NCBI GenBank assembly: GCA_020425125.1
Contig: JAGQRV010000006.1
Coordinates: 16,041-65,062, forward strand
Origin: Paracoccaceae bacterium
Lineage (GTDB): Bacteria; Pseudomonadota; Alphaproteobacteria; Rhodobacterales; Rhodobacteraceae
DNA: 49,022 nucleotides
Direction of reading: 5' to 3'
Each line of letters begins with the position of its first letter. Position 1 is the first letter of the stretch. The notes beneath the pieces are model-generated. The model ran no database searches. It saw only the letters and a list, made by a program, of their open reading frames with translations, and was not told the origin of the DNA. Of this stretch, positions 18,741-27,691 are shown in pieces. Made by a program: the position numbers and the translations under genes.

Positions 18741-19079
18741 GTGAAACTAATCATAGCAGCAATCAAGCCGTTCAAGCTCGAGGAGGTCCGCGAGGCGCTG
18801 ACCACCATCGGCGTCCGCGGCATGATGGTGACCGAGATCAAGGGTTTCGGCTCGCAATCGGGACACACGGAAATCTATCGCGGCGCCGAATACGCCGTGA
18901 ACTTCGTGCCCAAGGTCAAGCTCGAGATCGTCGTGAGCGATTCGATGGCCGATCAGGTCGCCGACACGATCCGCGCGACCGCCAAGACCGACAAGATCGG
19001 CGACGGCAAGATCTTCGTCCTCGACGTGGAACAGGCGGTGCGCGTGCGCACCGGCGAAACCAACGAAGACGCGCTCTGA
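18741..19079 (+). CDS. glnK: PII nitrogen regulatory protein GlnK
   Basis: A 112-residue trimeric PII signal protein that senses 2-oxoglutarate, ATP/ADP and uridylylation state, and gates the ammonium channel AmtB. The start is a GTG at 18741 with AAGGGGA upstream; it gives the classical PII N terminus (K-L-I-I-A-A-I-K-P-F-K). The T-loop tyrosine is at position 51 (G-A-E-Y-A-V-N-F), the uridylylation site in the family. The B-loop appears as I-G-D-G-K-I-F-V and the C-loop as V-R-T-G-E. Its pairing with amtB 31 nt downstream identifies it as GlnK rather than GlnB. Control by NtrC is expected for such operons. I found no good sigma-54 promoter (GG-N10-GC) upstream. Confidence 0.96.
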   Translation: MKLIIAAIKPFKLEEVREALTTIGVRGMMVTEIKGFGSQSGHTEIYRGAEYAVNFVPKVKLEIVVSDSMADQVADTIRATAKTDKIGDGKIFVLDVEQAVRVRTGETNEDAL

Positions 19080-19110
19080 GCGGCGTGACCGAGACAAGGA
19101 ACCCAACCGA

Positions 19111-20451
<1,341 letters not shown>

Positions 20452-20564
20452 AACCGGCAGGGGGCCGGCATCGGTCCCCCGCCTCCGCCGGAGCGCGCCC
20501 GCCACGGGCCGCCCCCCGGCGCAGACCGACCGGGGCCGGTTCTCCTTCCGGCCGGTCCTCCCCT

Positions 20565-20595
20565 GGCCCGGGCGTCCGCCGCCCGGGCCATTTTG
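20565..20595 (+). terminator. Rho-independent terminator of glnK-amtB
   Basis: A perfect 10-bp stem (GGCCCGGGCG at 20565-20574, CGCCCGGGCC at 20580-20589) with a 5-nt loop is followed by ATTTTG. It sits 113 nt after the amtB stop. The rest of the 315-nt gap up to 20767 is GC-rich with no gene I can support. Confidence 0.85.
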
Positions 20596-20766
20596 CCTCC
20601 GGCGGGGGCGGCGCGTTCGCTGTCCCGCCCATGGCCGCCTTCCGCCCGCGCCGCGCTGCTTGCGGTGCGCCGGTTTCACGGGGGGCCGGCTGCGGCAGTC
20701 CGCCCTTGGGGAAACCGGATCGCGCGTGGCAAGGTGGGGGCAGCCTTTCGCCGGAGCCCGGCGCCG

Positions 20767-22338
20767 ATGCTCCTCGATCTCGACGCGCAGACCTTTCTCG
20801 CCTTTCTCCGCGCCCACTGGCTGGGGGCGGTCGCCGCCGCGTCGGGATTCGCCGGGCTGACCGCGACCGGTCTCGGCCTGCTCAACCGCGCCCGCAAGGA
20901 CGAGATCGCGCTCTGGATGATGGGCGCCGAGAGCGAGCAGGACTGGTCGCGCTCGTTCTGCGCCATCTTCGACGCGGTTTTCGGCACGCGGCATCTGAGC
21001 CTGCGCTGCATCGGGCTTTCGGCGCTCGCCTCGATCCTCTCCGTCACCGCGATCTGGCTGCTGATCGGCACCGCCCAGGGGCTGGGGACGCGGCTGGCGC
21101 TGACGCTGTCGCTGGGACAGGTGCTGGTCTACGGGCTCGCGATCAACGCGGTGGCGGACTACCTGTCGCTCTACGAGACGCGCTGGCTGCTCGGCCGCAT
21201 GCACCGCCTGCGCGCCTGGTGGCTGCAGATTCTGGTGCTGCTCCTCGACCTCGCGCTCACCGCGGCGATCATCTGGGGCGTGATCTGGGCTGTGCAAAGG
21301 CTGCCCTTCTTCGATCTCGAAGGGGCGGGCTTCGCCGAGGTCGCCGGCATCTTTTCACCGCTGGCGGTGTTCTTCTATTCCACCTTTCTCACCAGCGTCT
21401 GGGTCTGGTTCTACATCCTCTCGACATGGCTGATGCGGGCCCTGGCACGGCTGCGACTCGACCGGGTGCTCGCAGTCGAGACCGAGCCGGTCAAGATCCT
21501 CGCGGCGATCGTCTTCGCGGCGGTGCTGGTCCCGGCCTTCCTCGGTTCCGCCGCGCTCGCCGCGCTGATCGCGAAGGACGCGACCGGGCTGACCGCGAAG
21601 GACGCGACCGGGCTGACCGCGATCGACCGCGGCCTCTGCTCGGTCTTCAAGGGGCCGGTCTGCCTCCATGTGCGTGGCCTGACCGAAGACGAGAATACCC
21701 GCCTCGCCCTCACCCTCGACTCCTGCGCGGGTGGCGTGACGCTCGAATGCTTCCAGGGCGGGCTCGACAGCTGGGAATCCGACGCTGCCCTGGCGGCGCA
21801 ATACTGGCGCGTCGCCTGCGATGCGGGTGACGCGCAAAGCTGCACCAATCTCGGGATTCTCCACCGGCAGGGGATCGGGATGGCGGCGGACCCGGCGGGA
21901 ATGCGGGGGGCTGCACCAATCTCGGCTATCTCCATCAGCAGGGGATCGGGCTGTCGGCGGATCCGGGCGAGGCGGTGCGGCTCTTCCGGCAGGGCTGCGA
22001 CGGCGGGGATGCGGCGGGCTGCACCGGTCTCGGCTATCTCCATCAGCAGGGGATCGGGATGGCGGCGGACCCGGAAGCGGCGACGGACCTCTATCGCCGG
22101 GCCTGCGAGATGGGCGGGGCGAGGGGGTGCTTCTACTGGGGCTGGACTCTCGACGACGGGACCGGCACGGCCCCGGACACGGCGGCGGCGCAGGCGGCCT
22201 ATCGGCGGGCCTGCGATCTGGGCGAGGCGGCCGCCTGTGCGCGGATTGCGCCACCGGCAGAGGAATGAGCGGGCGCGCGGGCGGGCGGAACGCCGCGCGA
22301 ACGACTCTGTGCAATCGGTGCGTTTGCACATTTCCTGA
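20767..22338 (+). CDS. Multi-pass membrane protein with Sel1 repeats, frameshifted
   Basis: The frame starting at ATG 20767 gives a 523-residue product. Residues 1-270 look real: about five or six hydrophobic segments (near 75-95, 105-120, 150-175, 190-215 and 240-265), with a soluble region after. A Sel1-type repeat then begins (A-A-Q-Y-W-R-V-A-C-D-A-G-D-A-Q-S-C-T-N-L-G), but after about residue 377 the frame leaves the repeats and turns into an arginine/serine-rich run to 22338 that looks like out-of-frame translation. In the other frame the Sel1 repeats continue to TGA 22266-22268. The gene as written is therefore probably broken, or has a novel tail. Sel1 proteins are usually scaffolds. 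No operon partner is evident. Confidence 0.6.
   Translation: MLLDLDAQTFLAFLRAHWLGAVAAASGFAGLTATGLGLLNRARKDEIALWMMGAESEQDWSRSFCAIFDAVFGTRHLSLRCIGLSALASILSVTAIWLLIGTAQGLGTRLALTLSLGQVLVYGLAINAVADYLSLYETRWLLGRMHRLRAWWLQILVLLLDLALTAAIIWGVIWAVQRLPFFDLEGAGFAEVAGIFSPLAVFFYSTFLTSVWVWFYILSTWLMRALARLRLDRVLAVETEPVKILAAIVFAAVLVPAFLGSAALAALIAKDATGLTAKDATGLTAIDRGLCSVFKGPVCLHVRGLTEDENTRLALTLDSCAGGVTLECFQGGLDSWESDAALAAQYWRVACDAGDAQSCTNLGILHRQGIGMAADPAGMRGAAPISAISISRGSGCRRIRARRCGSSGRAATAGMRRAAPVSAISISRGSGWRRTRKRRRTSIAGPARWAGRGGASTGAGLSTTGPARPRTRRRRRRPIGGPAIWARRPPVRGLRHRQRNERARGRAERRANDSVQSVRLHIS
21571..21618 (+). repeat. Perfect 24-nt tandem duplication inside the Sel1 membrane protein gene
   Basis: A 24-nt unit occurs twice in direct succession (21571-21594 and 21595-21618), encoding A-K-D-A-T-G-L-T twice in the region after the last membrane segment. 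The copies are identical and in frame, which points to a recent duplication by slippage. Confidence 0.9.
21897..22268 (+). pseudogene. Out-of-frame continuation of the Sel1 repeats
   Basis: This stretch encodes Sel1-like repeats (C-T-N-L-G-Y-L-H-Q-Q-G-I-G, C-T-G-L-G-Y-L-H-Q-Q-G-I-G, C-F-Y-W-G-W) with paired cysteines in R-Q-G-C-D and R-R-A-C-E, ending at TGA 22266-22268. It is in a different frame from the upstream membrane part. Successive repeat-start codons lie exactly 108 nt apart (21912, 22020, 22128, 22236), but the first interval (21841 to 21912) is only 71 nt. A 37-nt loss in the first repeat would explain both the short unit and the frame change. Restoring it would join both parts into one membrane-plus-Sel1 protein of about 510 residues. 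Confidence 0.7.
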
Positions 22339-22374
22339 CGAAAGGTCAGGGCGCCCCGCGGTGGGGACGGCCGT

Positions 22375-23163
22375 TCAGATCCCGGCGTCGATCCGGTCGC
22401 GGAAATCGGCGATCAGTCCGGCCAGGACGTCCGGGCGCTCGATCCCCGGAAGGTGCCCGACGCCGTCGATCATGCTCAGCGCGGCGCCCGGGATCTGGGC
22501 GGCGAGCGCCTCGACGACATCGGGCGGGGTGGAGCCGTCGAGGCTGCCGCCGACGACCTGGACGGGAAGGCTCAAGGCCTTGGCAATGCCGGAGAAATCG
22601 GTGTCGCGGATGGCGTTGCAGAGATCTGCATAGCCCTCGGCCGGGCAGCGCGTCAGCATCGTGCGCCAGCCGGCGAGATCGGCCGGCCGGCTTTCGCGGA
22701 AATCGGGCGAGAACCATTTTCCGACCACGCCGTCGGCGATCGATTCGATCCCGCCGGCGGCGACGGCGGCGAGCCGCGCATTCCAGCTTTCCGTGGTGCC
22801 GATCTTCGCCGCGGTGTTGCACAGGACCAGACCGCCGACCAGATCGGGCCGCGCCCCGGCCACACCAAGCGCCACGAGCCCACCGGCAGATGCGCCGCAA
22901 ACGATTGGTTTTGCTAGGGAAAAATGCTCCAGCAGGGCCAGGGCATCGGCGACATGCTGGGCCATGCCCGGCGCGCCGCCCCCGGCCGACAAGCCGTGCC
23001 CGCGAAGGTCGTAGCGCAGCACCGGCAGCCCGGGCAGATGCGCCAGGACCCCGTCCCAGATCCGCAGATCCATGCCCAGGACATTGATGAACATCACCGG
23101 ACGGCCACGGCCCTGATGCCAGGCGCAGTGCAGGTGCCCCTCGCCGCTGTCCACGAACCGCAT
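22375..23163 (-). CDS. pcaD: 3-oxoadipate enol-lactonase (alpha/beta hydrolase)
   Basis: A 262-residue cytoplasmic alpha/beta hydrolase matching PcaD, which hydrolyses 3-oxoadipate enol-lactone in the beta-ketoadipate pathway. Landmarks are N-V-L-G-M-D-L-R-I-W-D, the R-Y-D-L-R-G-H-G-L-S core, the nucleophile elbow C-G-A-S-A-G-G-L, the acid region G-S-L-D-G-S-T-P-P and the histidine in G-V-G-H-L-P-G-I-E. The elbow has alanine where many PcaD proteins have methionine. No other pca gene is in the window, so the substrate is inferred from family resemblance and a related esterase role is possible. It begins 23 nt after the sseA stop, on the same strand, and is convergent with the Sel1 gene. Confidence 0.8.
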   Translation of the reverse strand: MRFVDSGEGHLHCAWHQGRGRPVMFINVLGMDLRIWDGVLAHLPGLPVLRYDLRGHGLSAGGGAPGMAQHVADALALLEHFSLAKPIVCGASAGGLVALGVAGARPDLVGGLVLCNTAAKIGTTESWNARLAAVAAGGIESIADGVVGKWFSPDFRESRPADLAGWRTMLTRCPAEGYADLCNAIRDTDFSGIAKALSLPVQVVGGSLDGSTPPDVVEALAAQIPGAALSMIDGVGHLPGIERPDVLAGLIADFRDRIDAGI

Positions 23164-23186
23164 GGTCAGACCTCCCTTCGCCCGGC

Positions 23187-24038
23187 TCAGCCGGTGGCGA
23201 CGTTGAGATCGCCGTACATGCCCCATTCCGTCCAGGAGCCGTCGTAGAGCGCATGGTCGGTCTTGCCGATCCGTTCCAGCGCGAGGCTGAGGACGGCGGC
23301 GGTGATGCCCGATCCGCAGGAGGTGATCGCCGGCTTCGTCAGGTCCACGCCCGCAGCCTCGAAGGCGGCGCGCAAAGCGTCCGGGTCCTTCATCGTGCCG
23401 TCCGGGTTCAGCAGCGTCGCGTAATGCAGGTTCTTCGAGCCCGGAATATGCCCGGGACGCACGCCCGGCCGCGGTTCCGGCTCGGTGCCGGCGAATCGTC
23501 CCGGCGACCGAGCGTCGACGATCTCGTGATCCCCGAGCTTCGACGCGGCGGCGACCTGGGTCACGTCCTTCACCAGGAAGGACTGGCGCTGCACCGTCAT
23601 GTGGCGGTCGCGGATCATCGGCGGAAGGTCCTCGATCTCGCGGCCCTCGGCCTTCCATTTCGGGAAGCCGCCATCCAGCACGGCCACATCGGTCTTGCCC
23701 ATCAGCCGGAACAGCCACCAGACCCGAGGCGCGGACAGGATGCCGCAGCCGTCGTAGACGACCACCTGGTGGCCGTCGCCAACCCCCATCTTCCTCAATC
23801 GGGAGATGAACTTTTCGACCGGGGGCGCCATGTGGGGCAGGTCCGATCGGCTGTCCGAGATCTCGTCGATGTCGAAGAAGCGCGCCGAGGGAATATGTCC
23901 CGCGTCGTATTCCTTCTTCGCATCGCGACCGCTGTCCGGCATGTACCACGTGGCATCGAGGACCCGCAGATCGGGGTCGCGCAAATGCTCGGCCAGCCAT
24001 TGCGTCGAGACCAGGGTCTTGGGGTCGTCTTCGGTCAT
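23187..24038 (-). CDS. sseA: 3-mercaptopyruvate sulfurtransferase (tandem rhodanese)
   Basis: A 283-residue two-domain rhodanese. It moves sulfur from 3-mercaptopyruvate or thiosulfate to acceptors. The N-terminal domain carries V-L-D-A-T-W-Y-M-P, H-I-P-S-A-R-F-F-D-I-D and the inactive-loop region V-V-Y-D-G-C-G-I; the C-terminal domain carries R-P-G-H-I-P-G-S-K-N and the active loop C-G-S-G-I-T-A, whose first cysteine is catalytic. C-G-S-G-[IV]-T is the mercaptopyruvate-type loop, hence the name. Upstream of pcaD on the same strand, and the first gene after a 226-nt gap from smpB. That gap shows nothing I can name. Confidence 0.92.
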   Translation of the reverse strand: MTEDDPKTLVSTQWLAEHLRDPDLRVLDATWYMPDSGRDAKKEYDAGHIPSARFFDIDEISDSRSDLPHMAPPVEKFISRLRKMGVGDGHQVVVYDGCGILSAPRVWWLFRLMGKTDVAVLDGGFPKWKAEGREIEDLPPMIRDRHMTVQRQSFLVKDVTQVAAASKLGDHEIVDARSPGRFAGTEPEPRPGVRPGHIPGSKNLHYATLLNPDGTMKDPDALRAAFEAAGVDLTKPAITSCGSGITAAVLSLALERIGKTDHALYDGSWTEWGMYGDLNVATG

Positions 24039-24264
24039 CGCAGGCTCCTCCCCGACAAGGCACGGCCATTGCTAGACGGCTCGGCAGCGCCGTGCAAGTG
24101 TGCTGCGCCGCGCGGCCGGCGATGCGCCGGGCCGGTCGGCGATGCTGTGCCCGGTTGGCCCAATTCGCCATCGTGCGCGGTCCGGATGCAGCATTCGCAT
24201 GCAGCCGGCCATCAAGGGCCCGGTCGGCCGGTCGGAACGGGATCACGGTCCCGGGCGTTCCGCG

Positions 24265-24741
24265 TCAGCCCCGTTCCTTCAGAAGCCGGCTCTTCTGGCG
24301 TTCCCAATCGCGCTTCGCCACGGCCTCGCGCTTGTCCGGTGCCCTGCGGCCCTTGGCGATGCCGATCTTCAGCTTCGCGATGCCCTTGTGATTGAAGTAG
24401 AGCACAAGCGGCACCAGAGTCATGCCCTCGCGCTGGGTCGCGTTCCACATCCGCGCGATTTCGCGCTTGCTTGCCAGAAGCTTGCGGCGGCGCCGCTCCT
24501 CGTGGCCCCAGGTCACGGCGGGCTTGTAGGGCGCGATGTAGCCGTTCACCAGCCACAGCTCGCCGCCCTTCACCTCGGCATAGCTGTCGGCGATGTTGGC
24601 ACCGCCCTCGCGCAGCGACTTCACTTCCGAGCCCATCAGTGCCACGCCGCATTCAACGTCGTCGCCGACCTCGTAGTCGCGGCGTGCCCGCCGGTTCTCG
24701 GCGACGATCTTGTAGTTGGGGTTGTCGTTCTTCTGGGCCAT
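24265..24741 (-). CDS. smpB: SsrA-binding protein SmpB
   Basis: A 158-residue RNA-binding protein that delivers tmRNA to stalled ribosomes for trans-translation. Full family length. Landmarks are [12 protein letters not shown] near the start, L[11 protein letters not shown], [17 protein letters not shown]-x-R-K-L-L-x-x-x-R-E-I, and the basic tail [11 protein letters not shown] that enters the decoding site. No tmRNA gene (ssrA) is visible in the window. Start ATG 24739-24741. The tail ends at K-E-R-G, as in alphaproteobacterial SmpB. Confidence 0.97.
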   Translation of the reverse strand: MAQKNDNPNYKIVAENRRARRDYEVGDDVECGVALMGSEVKSLREGGANIADSYAEVKGGELWLVNGYIAPYKPAVTWGHEERRRRKLLASKREIARMWNATQREGMTLVPLVLYFNHKGIAKLKIGIAKGRRAPDKREAVAKRDWERQKSRLLKERG

Positions 24742-24833
24742 GACCGGCCCATGTAATCGCTGACGTGCCGCCGGTCCAGCGGGCCGGGGCCAGTATGGGC
24801 CGACTTTCTCGCCTGCCCTGACTGTCTGGTCCG

Positions 24834-25382
24834 TTATCCTCCGGGGGCGACGGCCGCCGTTCGGACGGGTTCCAGCGTGACGCCCCAGAGCTGGTCCTGC
24901 GGCACCCAGCCCTTGCGGCCGCCGGCGCGGATCCGGCACCAGCCGTCGGCGCATTCGTCGAGACGGGCGATCACGTTGCGCTCGGCCTCGGCCCGCACCG
25001 GAGCGGTGAGGTCGGGCCGGGCATGCAATTCGGCCATGTCTGTGTCCACGATCACCGTGCGCGTGCCCGAGAGCAGCGCGTAGTGGATCCAGCCGCCGAC
25101 CCCGTCGCGATCCACGACCCGGCGCCAATGCCCGTATTCCGCCGTCACGATCAGCGGCAGGCCCTGATGTCGGAAAACCCAGTCCACGCGATGGGTCAGC
25201 GACGGACCGCGGCGGATATTGGCCTCGCTGGTCTTCATCGACACGAAGCGCGGAAGCGGTAGGCCTGTTTCGGCGCCGACCTGAAGCGGCTGGAACTGCG
25301 GAGGGTTCTCTTGCGCGGCGGCCGGCACGGCCAGTGCCAGAATCGTGACCACCAGCGCCCCGATGCGCCCGAGTCGTGTCAT
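24834..25382 (-). CDS. Secreted protein with two SH3-like (SH3b) domains
   Basis: A 182-residue exported protein. I chose ATG 25380-25382 because a strong purine-rich ribosome site (AGGAGAGG) lies just upstream; the frame extends 19 codons further without one. Residues 1-23 are a signal peptide ending A-A-A-Q. Two bacterial SH3 modules follow: the first around [17 protein letters not shown] and [15 protein letters not shown], the second around L-H-A-R-P-D-L and [13 protein letters not shown]. These modules usually bind peptidoglycan or sit in envelope proteins. The two cysteines (C-A-D-G-W-C) could form a disulfide. Divergent from the dehydrogenase gene. Confidence 0.88.
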   Translation of the reverse strand: MTRLGRIGALVVTILALAVPAAAQENPPQFQPLQVGAETGLPLPRFVSMKTSEANIRRGPSLTHRVDWVFRHQGLPLIVTAEYGHWRRVVDRDGVGGWIHYALLSGTRTVIVDTDMAELHARPDLTAPVRAEAERNVIARLDECADGWCRIRAGGRKGWVPQDQLWGVTLEPVRTAAVAPGG

Positions 25383-25518
25383 TCCCTGCCTCTCCTGTCT
25401 CGATCGGATCCGGCGCGGGAGCTTTTTGTCGCTTTTCATTCCGCGCGCTTGTGGAGTCTTTGCCTATCGGTCAGTTTGCCAGCTAATCGAGACTTGGTGA
25501 AGACGAGGAGTCCCCGCG

Positions 25519-26505
25519 ATGCCTGCAAAGCGTGTGAGTGTTGTGGTGACGCGACGGTTGCCCGAGCCGGTCGAACGACGCCTTCGCGATCTCTTCGACA
25601 CGCATCTGCGCGAGGACGACACGCCGATGACCAAGGCGGAGCTGATCTCTGCCATGCAGACGGCCGACGTGCTGGTGCCGGCGGTCACCGATTCCATCGA
25701 TGCCGGGATGCTGGCCCATGCCGGACCCGATCTGAAGCTGATCGCCAGCTACGGCGCAGGTGTCGATCACATCGACATCGCCTCGGCCCGGCAGCGCGGC
25801 ATTCTCGTGACCAACACGCCGGGCGTGGTGACCGAGGACACCGCGGACATGGCGATGGCACTGATGCTGGCGGTAACCCGGCGCATTCCCGAAGGGCTGG
25901 CGATCATGCAGCACGGCGGCTGGTCGGGCTGGGCGCCCACGGCGCTTCTGGGCGGGCGAATCGGCGGACGGCGGCTCGGCATTCTCGGCATGGGCAAGAT
26001 TGGCCAGGCCCTGGCGCGCAGGGCAACGGCCTTCGGGATGCAGATCCACTACCACAACCGTCGCCGGGTCGACGCCGAGGTCGAAACCCAGCTCGGCGCG
26101 ACCTACTGGGAAGAACTTGACGAGATGGTCAAGCGCGTCGACGTGCTGTCGATCAACTGTCCGTCGTCACCCGAGACGTTCCACCTGATGAATGCACGCC
26201 GGTTGAAGCTGATGAAGCCCACCGCCGTCATCGTGAACACGTCCCGCGGCGAGGTGATGGACGAGAACGCGCTGGTGCGGATGCTGCGGGCCGGTGAACT
26301 GGCCGGCGCGGGCCTCGATGTCTACGAGCACGGCACCGAGGCCAATCCGGCGCTGCGCGGGATGTCGAATGTCGTGCTGCTGCCACATATGTCCTCGGCC
26401 ACCGAGGAAGGGCGGATCGAGATGGGCGAGAAAGTCATCATCAACATCAAGACCTTTGCCGATGGCCACCGTCCGCCCGACCAGGTGGTGCCCGGTCGGC
26501 TCTGA
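25519..26505 (+). CDS. 2-hydroxyacid dehydrogenase (glyoxylate/hydroxypyruvate reductase-like)
   Basis: A 328-residue NAD(P)H-dependent D-2-hydroxyacid dehydrogenase, likely reducing glyoxylate or hydroxypyruvate. The nucleotide fold is L-G-I-L-G-M-G-K-I-G-Q. The catalytic arginine is in N-T-S-R-G-E (R243) and the histidine in L-L-P-H-M-S-S-A-T (H290). The usual glutamate in the D-V-(F/Y)-x-x-E-P motif is not in its place: here it reads D-V-Y-E-H-G-T-E-A-N-P, so a neighbouring glutamate may serve. I recall similar spellings in alphaproteobacterial relatives, so this may be a subgroup trait. The tail (F-A-D-G-H-R-P-P-D-Q-V-V) is typical of that subgroup. Divergent from the SH3 gene. Confidence 0.92.
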   Translation: MPAKRVSVVVTRRLPEPVERRLRDLFDTHLREDDTPMTKAELISAMQTADVLVPAVTDSIDAGMLAHAGPDLKLIASYGAGVDHIDIASARQRGILVTNTPGVVTEDTADMAMALMLAVTRRIPEGLAIMQHGGWSGWAPTALLGGRIGGRRLGILGMGKIGQALARRATAFGMQIHYHNRRRVDAEVETQLGATYWEELDEMVKRVDVLSINCPSSPETFHLMNARRLKLMKPTAVIVNTSRGEVMDENALVRMLRAGELAGAGLDVYEHGTEANPALRGMSNVVLLPHMSSATEEGRIEMGEKVIINIKTFADGHRPPDQVVPGRL

Positions 26506-26639
26506 GCGACGGACGGGTCTGCTCCCGAACTTCCGAATAACACGGACATTTTATCTCTCGGGGGCGTTGCCGCGGACCGGAAACATGCAGATGTATGAGT
26601 TGGATGCCGATGCGGCGTCCCGCCAATAAGGAGAACATC

Positions 26640-26930
26640 ATGCGACACAATATTCGTTCCGCCTTCCGTTTTGCACCGGCTGCTCTGGTCGCCCTGATCG
26701 TCGGCTCGGCCGCCGTTCTTCCCCAAGTCGCGTTGGCCGCTACGGCGGAACAGGCCTGCAAGGACGCGATCGCTGCGAAGACCGCCGGCGATATCGGCGA
26801 TCCCGTGGTGACTGTGGGGGACGACGGCGTGACCACGGTCCAGACCATGGTCAGCGGCCAGACGATCACCTGCACCGCATCGGCCGATGGCGAGGTTCTC
26901 AGCGTGAACGAACTGGGCGCAGGCAACTGA
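26640..26930 (+). CDS. Small secreted protein, unknown function
   Basis: A 96-residue protein with an excellent ribosome site (AAGGAG, 6 nt before the ATG). Residues 1-33 are a signal peptide with a long hydrophobic core ending A-L-A. The mature 63 residues hold two cysteines, in E-Q-A-C-K-D and T-I-T-C-T-A, which could pair in the periplasm. The repeated V-T-V-G-D-D-G-V-T-T-V-Q-T style suggests a small beta-rich domain. I do not recognise the family. It stands alone between the dehydrogenase and the asparaginase-like gene, with a strong hairpin directly after its stop. Confidence 0.75.
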   Translation: MRHNIRSAFRFAPAALVALIVGSAAVLPQVALAATAEQACKDAIAAKTAGDIGDPVVTVGDDGVTTVQTMVSGQTITCTASADGEVLSVNELGAGN

Positions 26931-26938
26931 CCGGCCCT

Positions 26939-26973
26939 GGGCCCGTCCGGCGGTCGAGCCGCCGGTTGGGCCC
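26939..26973 (+). terminator. Long interrupted hairpin after the small secreted protein gene
   Basis: GGGCCC (26939-26944) and CCGGCGG (26947-26953) pair with CCGCCGG (26959-26965) and GGGCCC (26968-26973), leaving a 2-nt internal mismatch and a 5-nt loop. It begins 9 nt after the stop codon. No T-run follows, so termination efficiency is uncertain; it may instead stabilise the mRNA 3' end. Confidence 0.5.
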
Positions 26974-27040
26974 GTGATGCTGGACTTTCACGACGCGAAA
27001 CTGCATCACCGGCTGACCACAGAGACAAAGTGAGTCAGCC

Positions 27041-27538
27041 ATGTTCGGACCAGATGTGCGCATTCTCGTGACTGGCGGAACCATCGACAAGATCCATGAT
27101 CCGCGGGTCGAGGCACTCGTCTTCGCGAAGGATGGTGCCAGCCAGATTCCGGAAATCCTTCTGACCGGACGCTGCCATTTTCCGGTCGTGCAGCAGGTTA
27201 TGCTCAAGGACAGTCTCGATTTCGTCGATGCCGATCGCGACGCGATCGCAGAGGCGGTGGCAGCGGCGCCGGAGCGGTCGGTCGTGGTGACGCATGGCAC
27301 CGGCACGATGGGTCAGACCGCGCGCTTCCTGGAAGGGCGGGTGACGGGCAAGACGGTCGTGCTGACCGGTGCGATGCGGCCGCACTCGATCTCGGCATCC
27401 GACGGGTCATTCAATCTGGGCGGTGCCGTCGTTGCGGCGCAGCTGCTGCCGGAAGGCATCTACGGGGTGATGAACGGCCGGGTGATCCCTGCAGAGAAGC
27501 TCGACAAGAACGTGGAAGCCGGGCGCTTCGACGTCTGA
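27041..27538 (+). CDS. Stand-alone asparaginase N-terminal-domain protein
   Basis: A 165-residue protein matching only the N-terminal domain of type I/II L-asparaginases. It keeps both active-site threonine motifs, I-L-V-T-G-G-T-I-D-K and V-V-T-H-G-T-G-T-M, and the R-P-H-S-I-S-A-S-D-G-S-F-N-L segment. Full asparaginases are about 320-350 residues, with a second domain completing the binding site, so this form is either a dimeric mini-enzyme or has another function. Single-domain versions are known from other proteobacteria as unnamed asparaginase-domain proteins. The frame ends cleanly and downstream DNA shows no remnant of the missing half, so I do not regard it as recently truncated. Convergent with panB. 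Confidence 0.85.
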   Translation: MFGPDVRILVTGGTIDKIHDPRVEALVFAKDGASQIPEILLTGRCHFPVVQQVMLKDSLDFVDADRDAIAEAVAAAPERSVVVTHGTGTMGQTARFLEGRVTGKTVVLTGAMRPHSISASDGSFNLGGAVVAAQLLPEGIYGVMNGRVIPAEKLDKNVEAGRFDV

Positions 27539-27691
27539 CCGCGAAATCGACGTTGTGGTACCCGGAGTGCGGCCCGCGGGCCGGGCGCGCAGCGAAGGCG
27601 GCACTGTCACGCGCGAGCGGCACTCCGCTGCCGCAGCTATTTCCGCGCGAGGCATCGTCGCGAAGGCGGCGGTCCCGGGGGCCTGACGCGC

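Noticed and set aside
21571-21618. CRISPR-like repeat
   Set aside because: Only two copies, directly abutting with no spacers and inside a coding frame.
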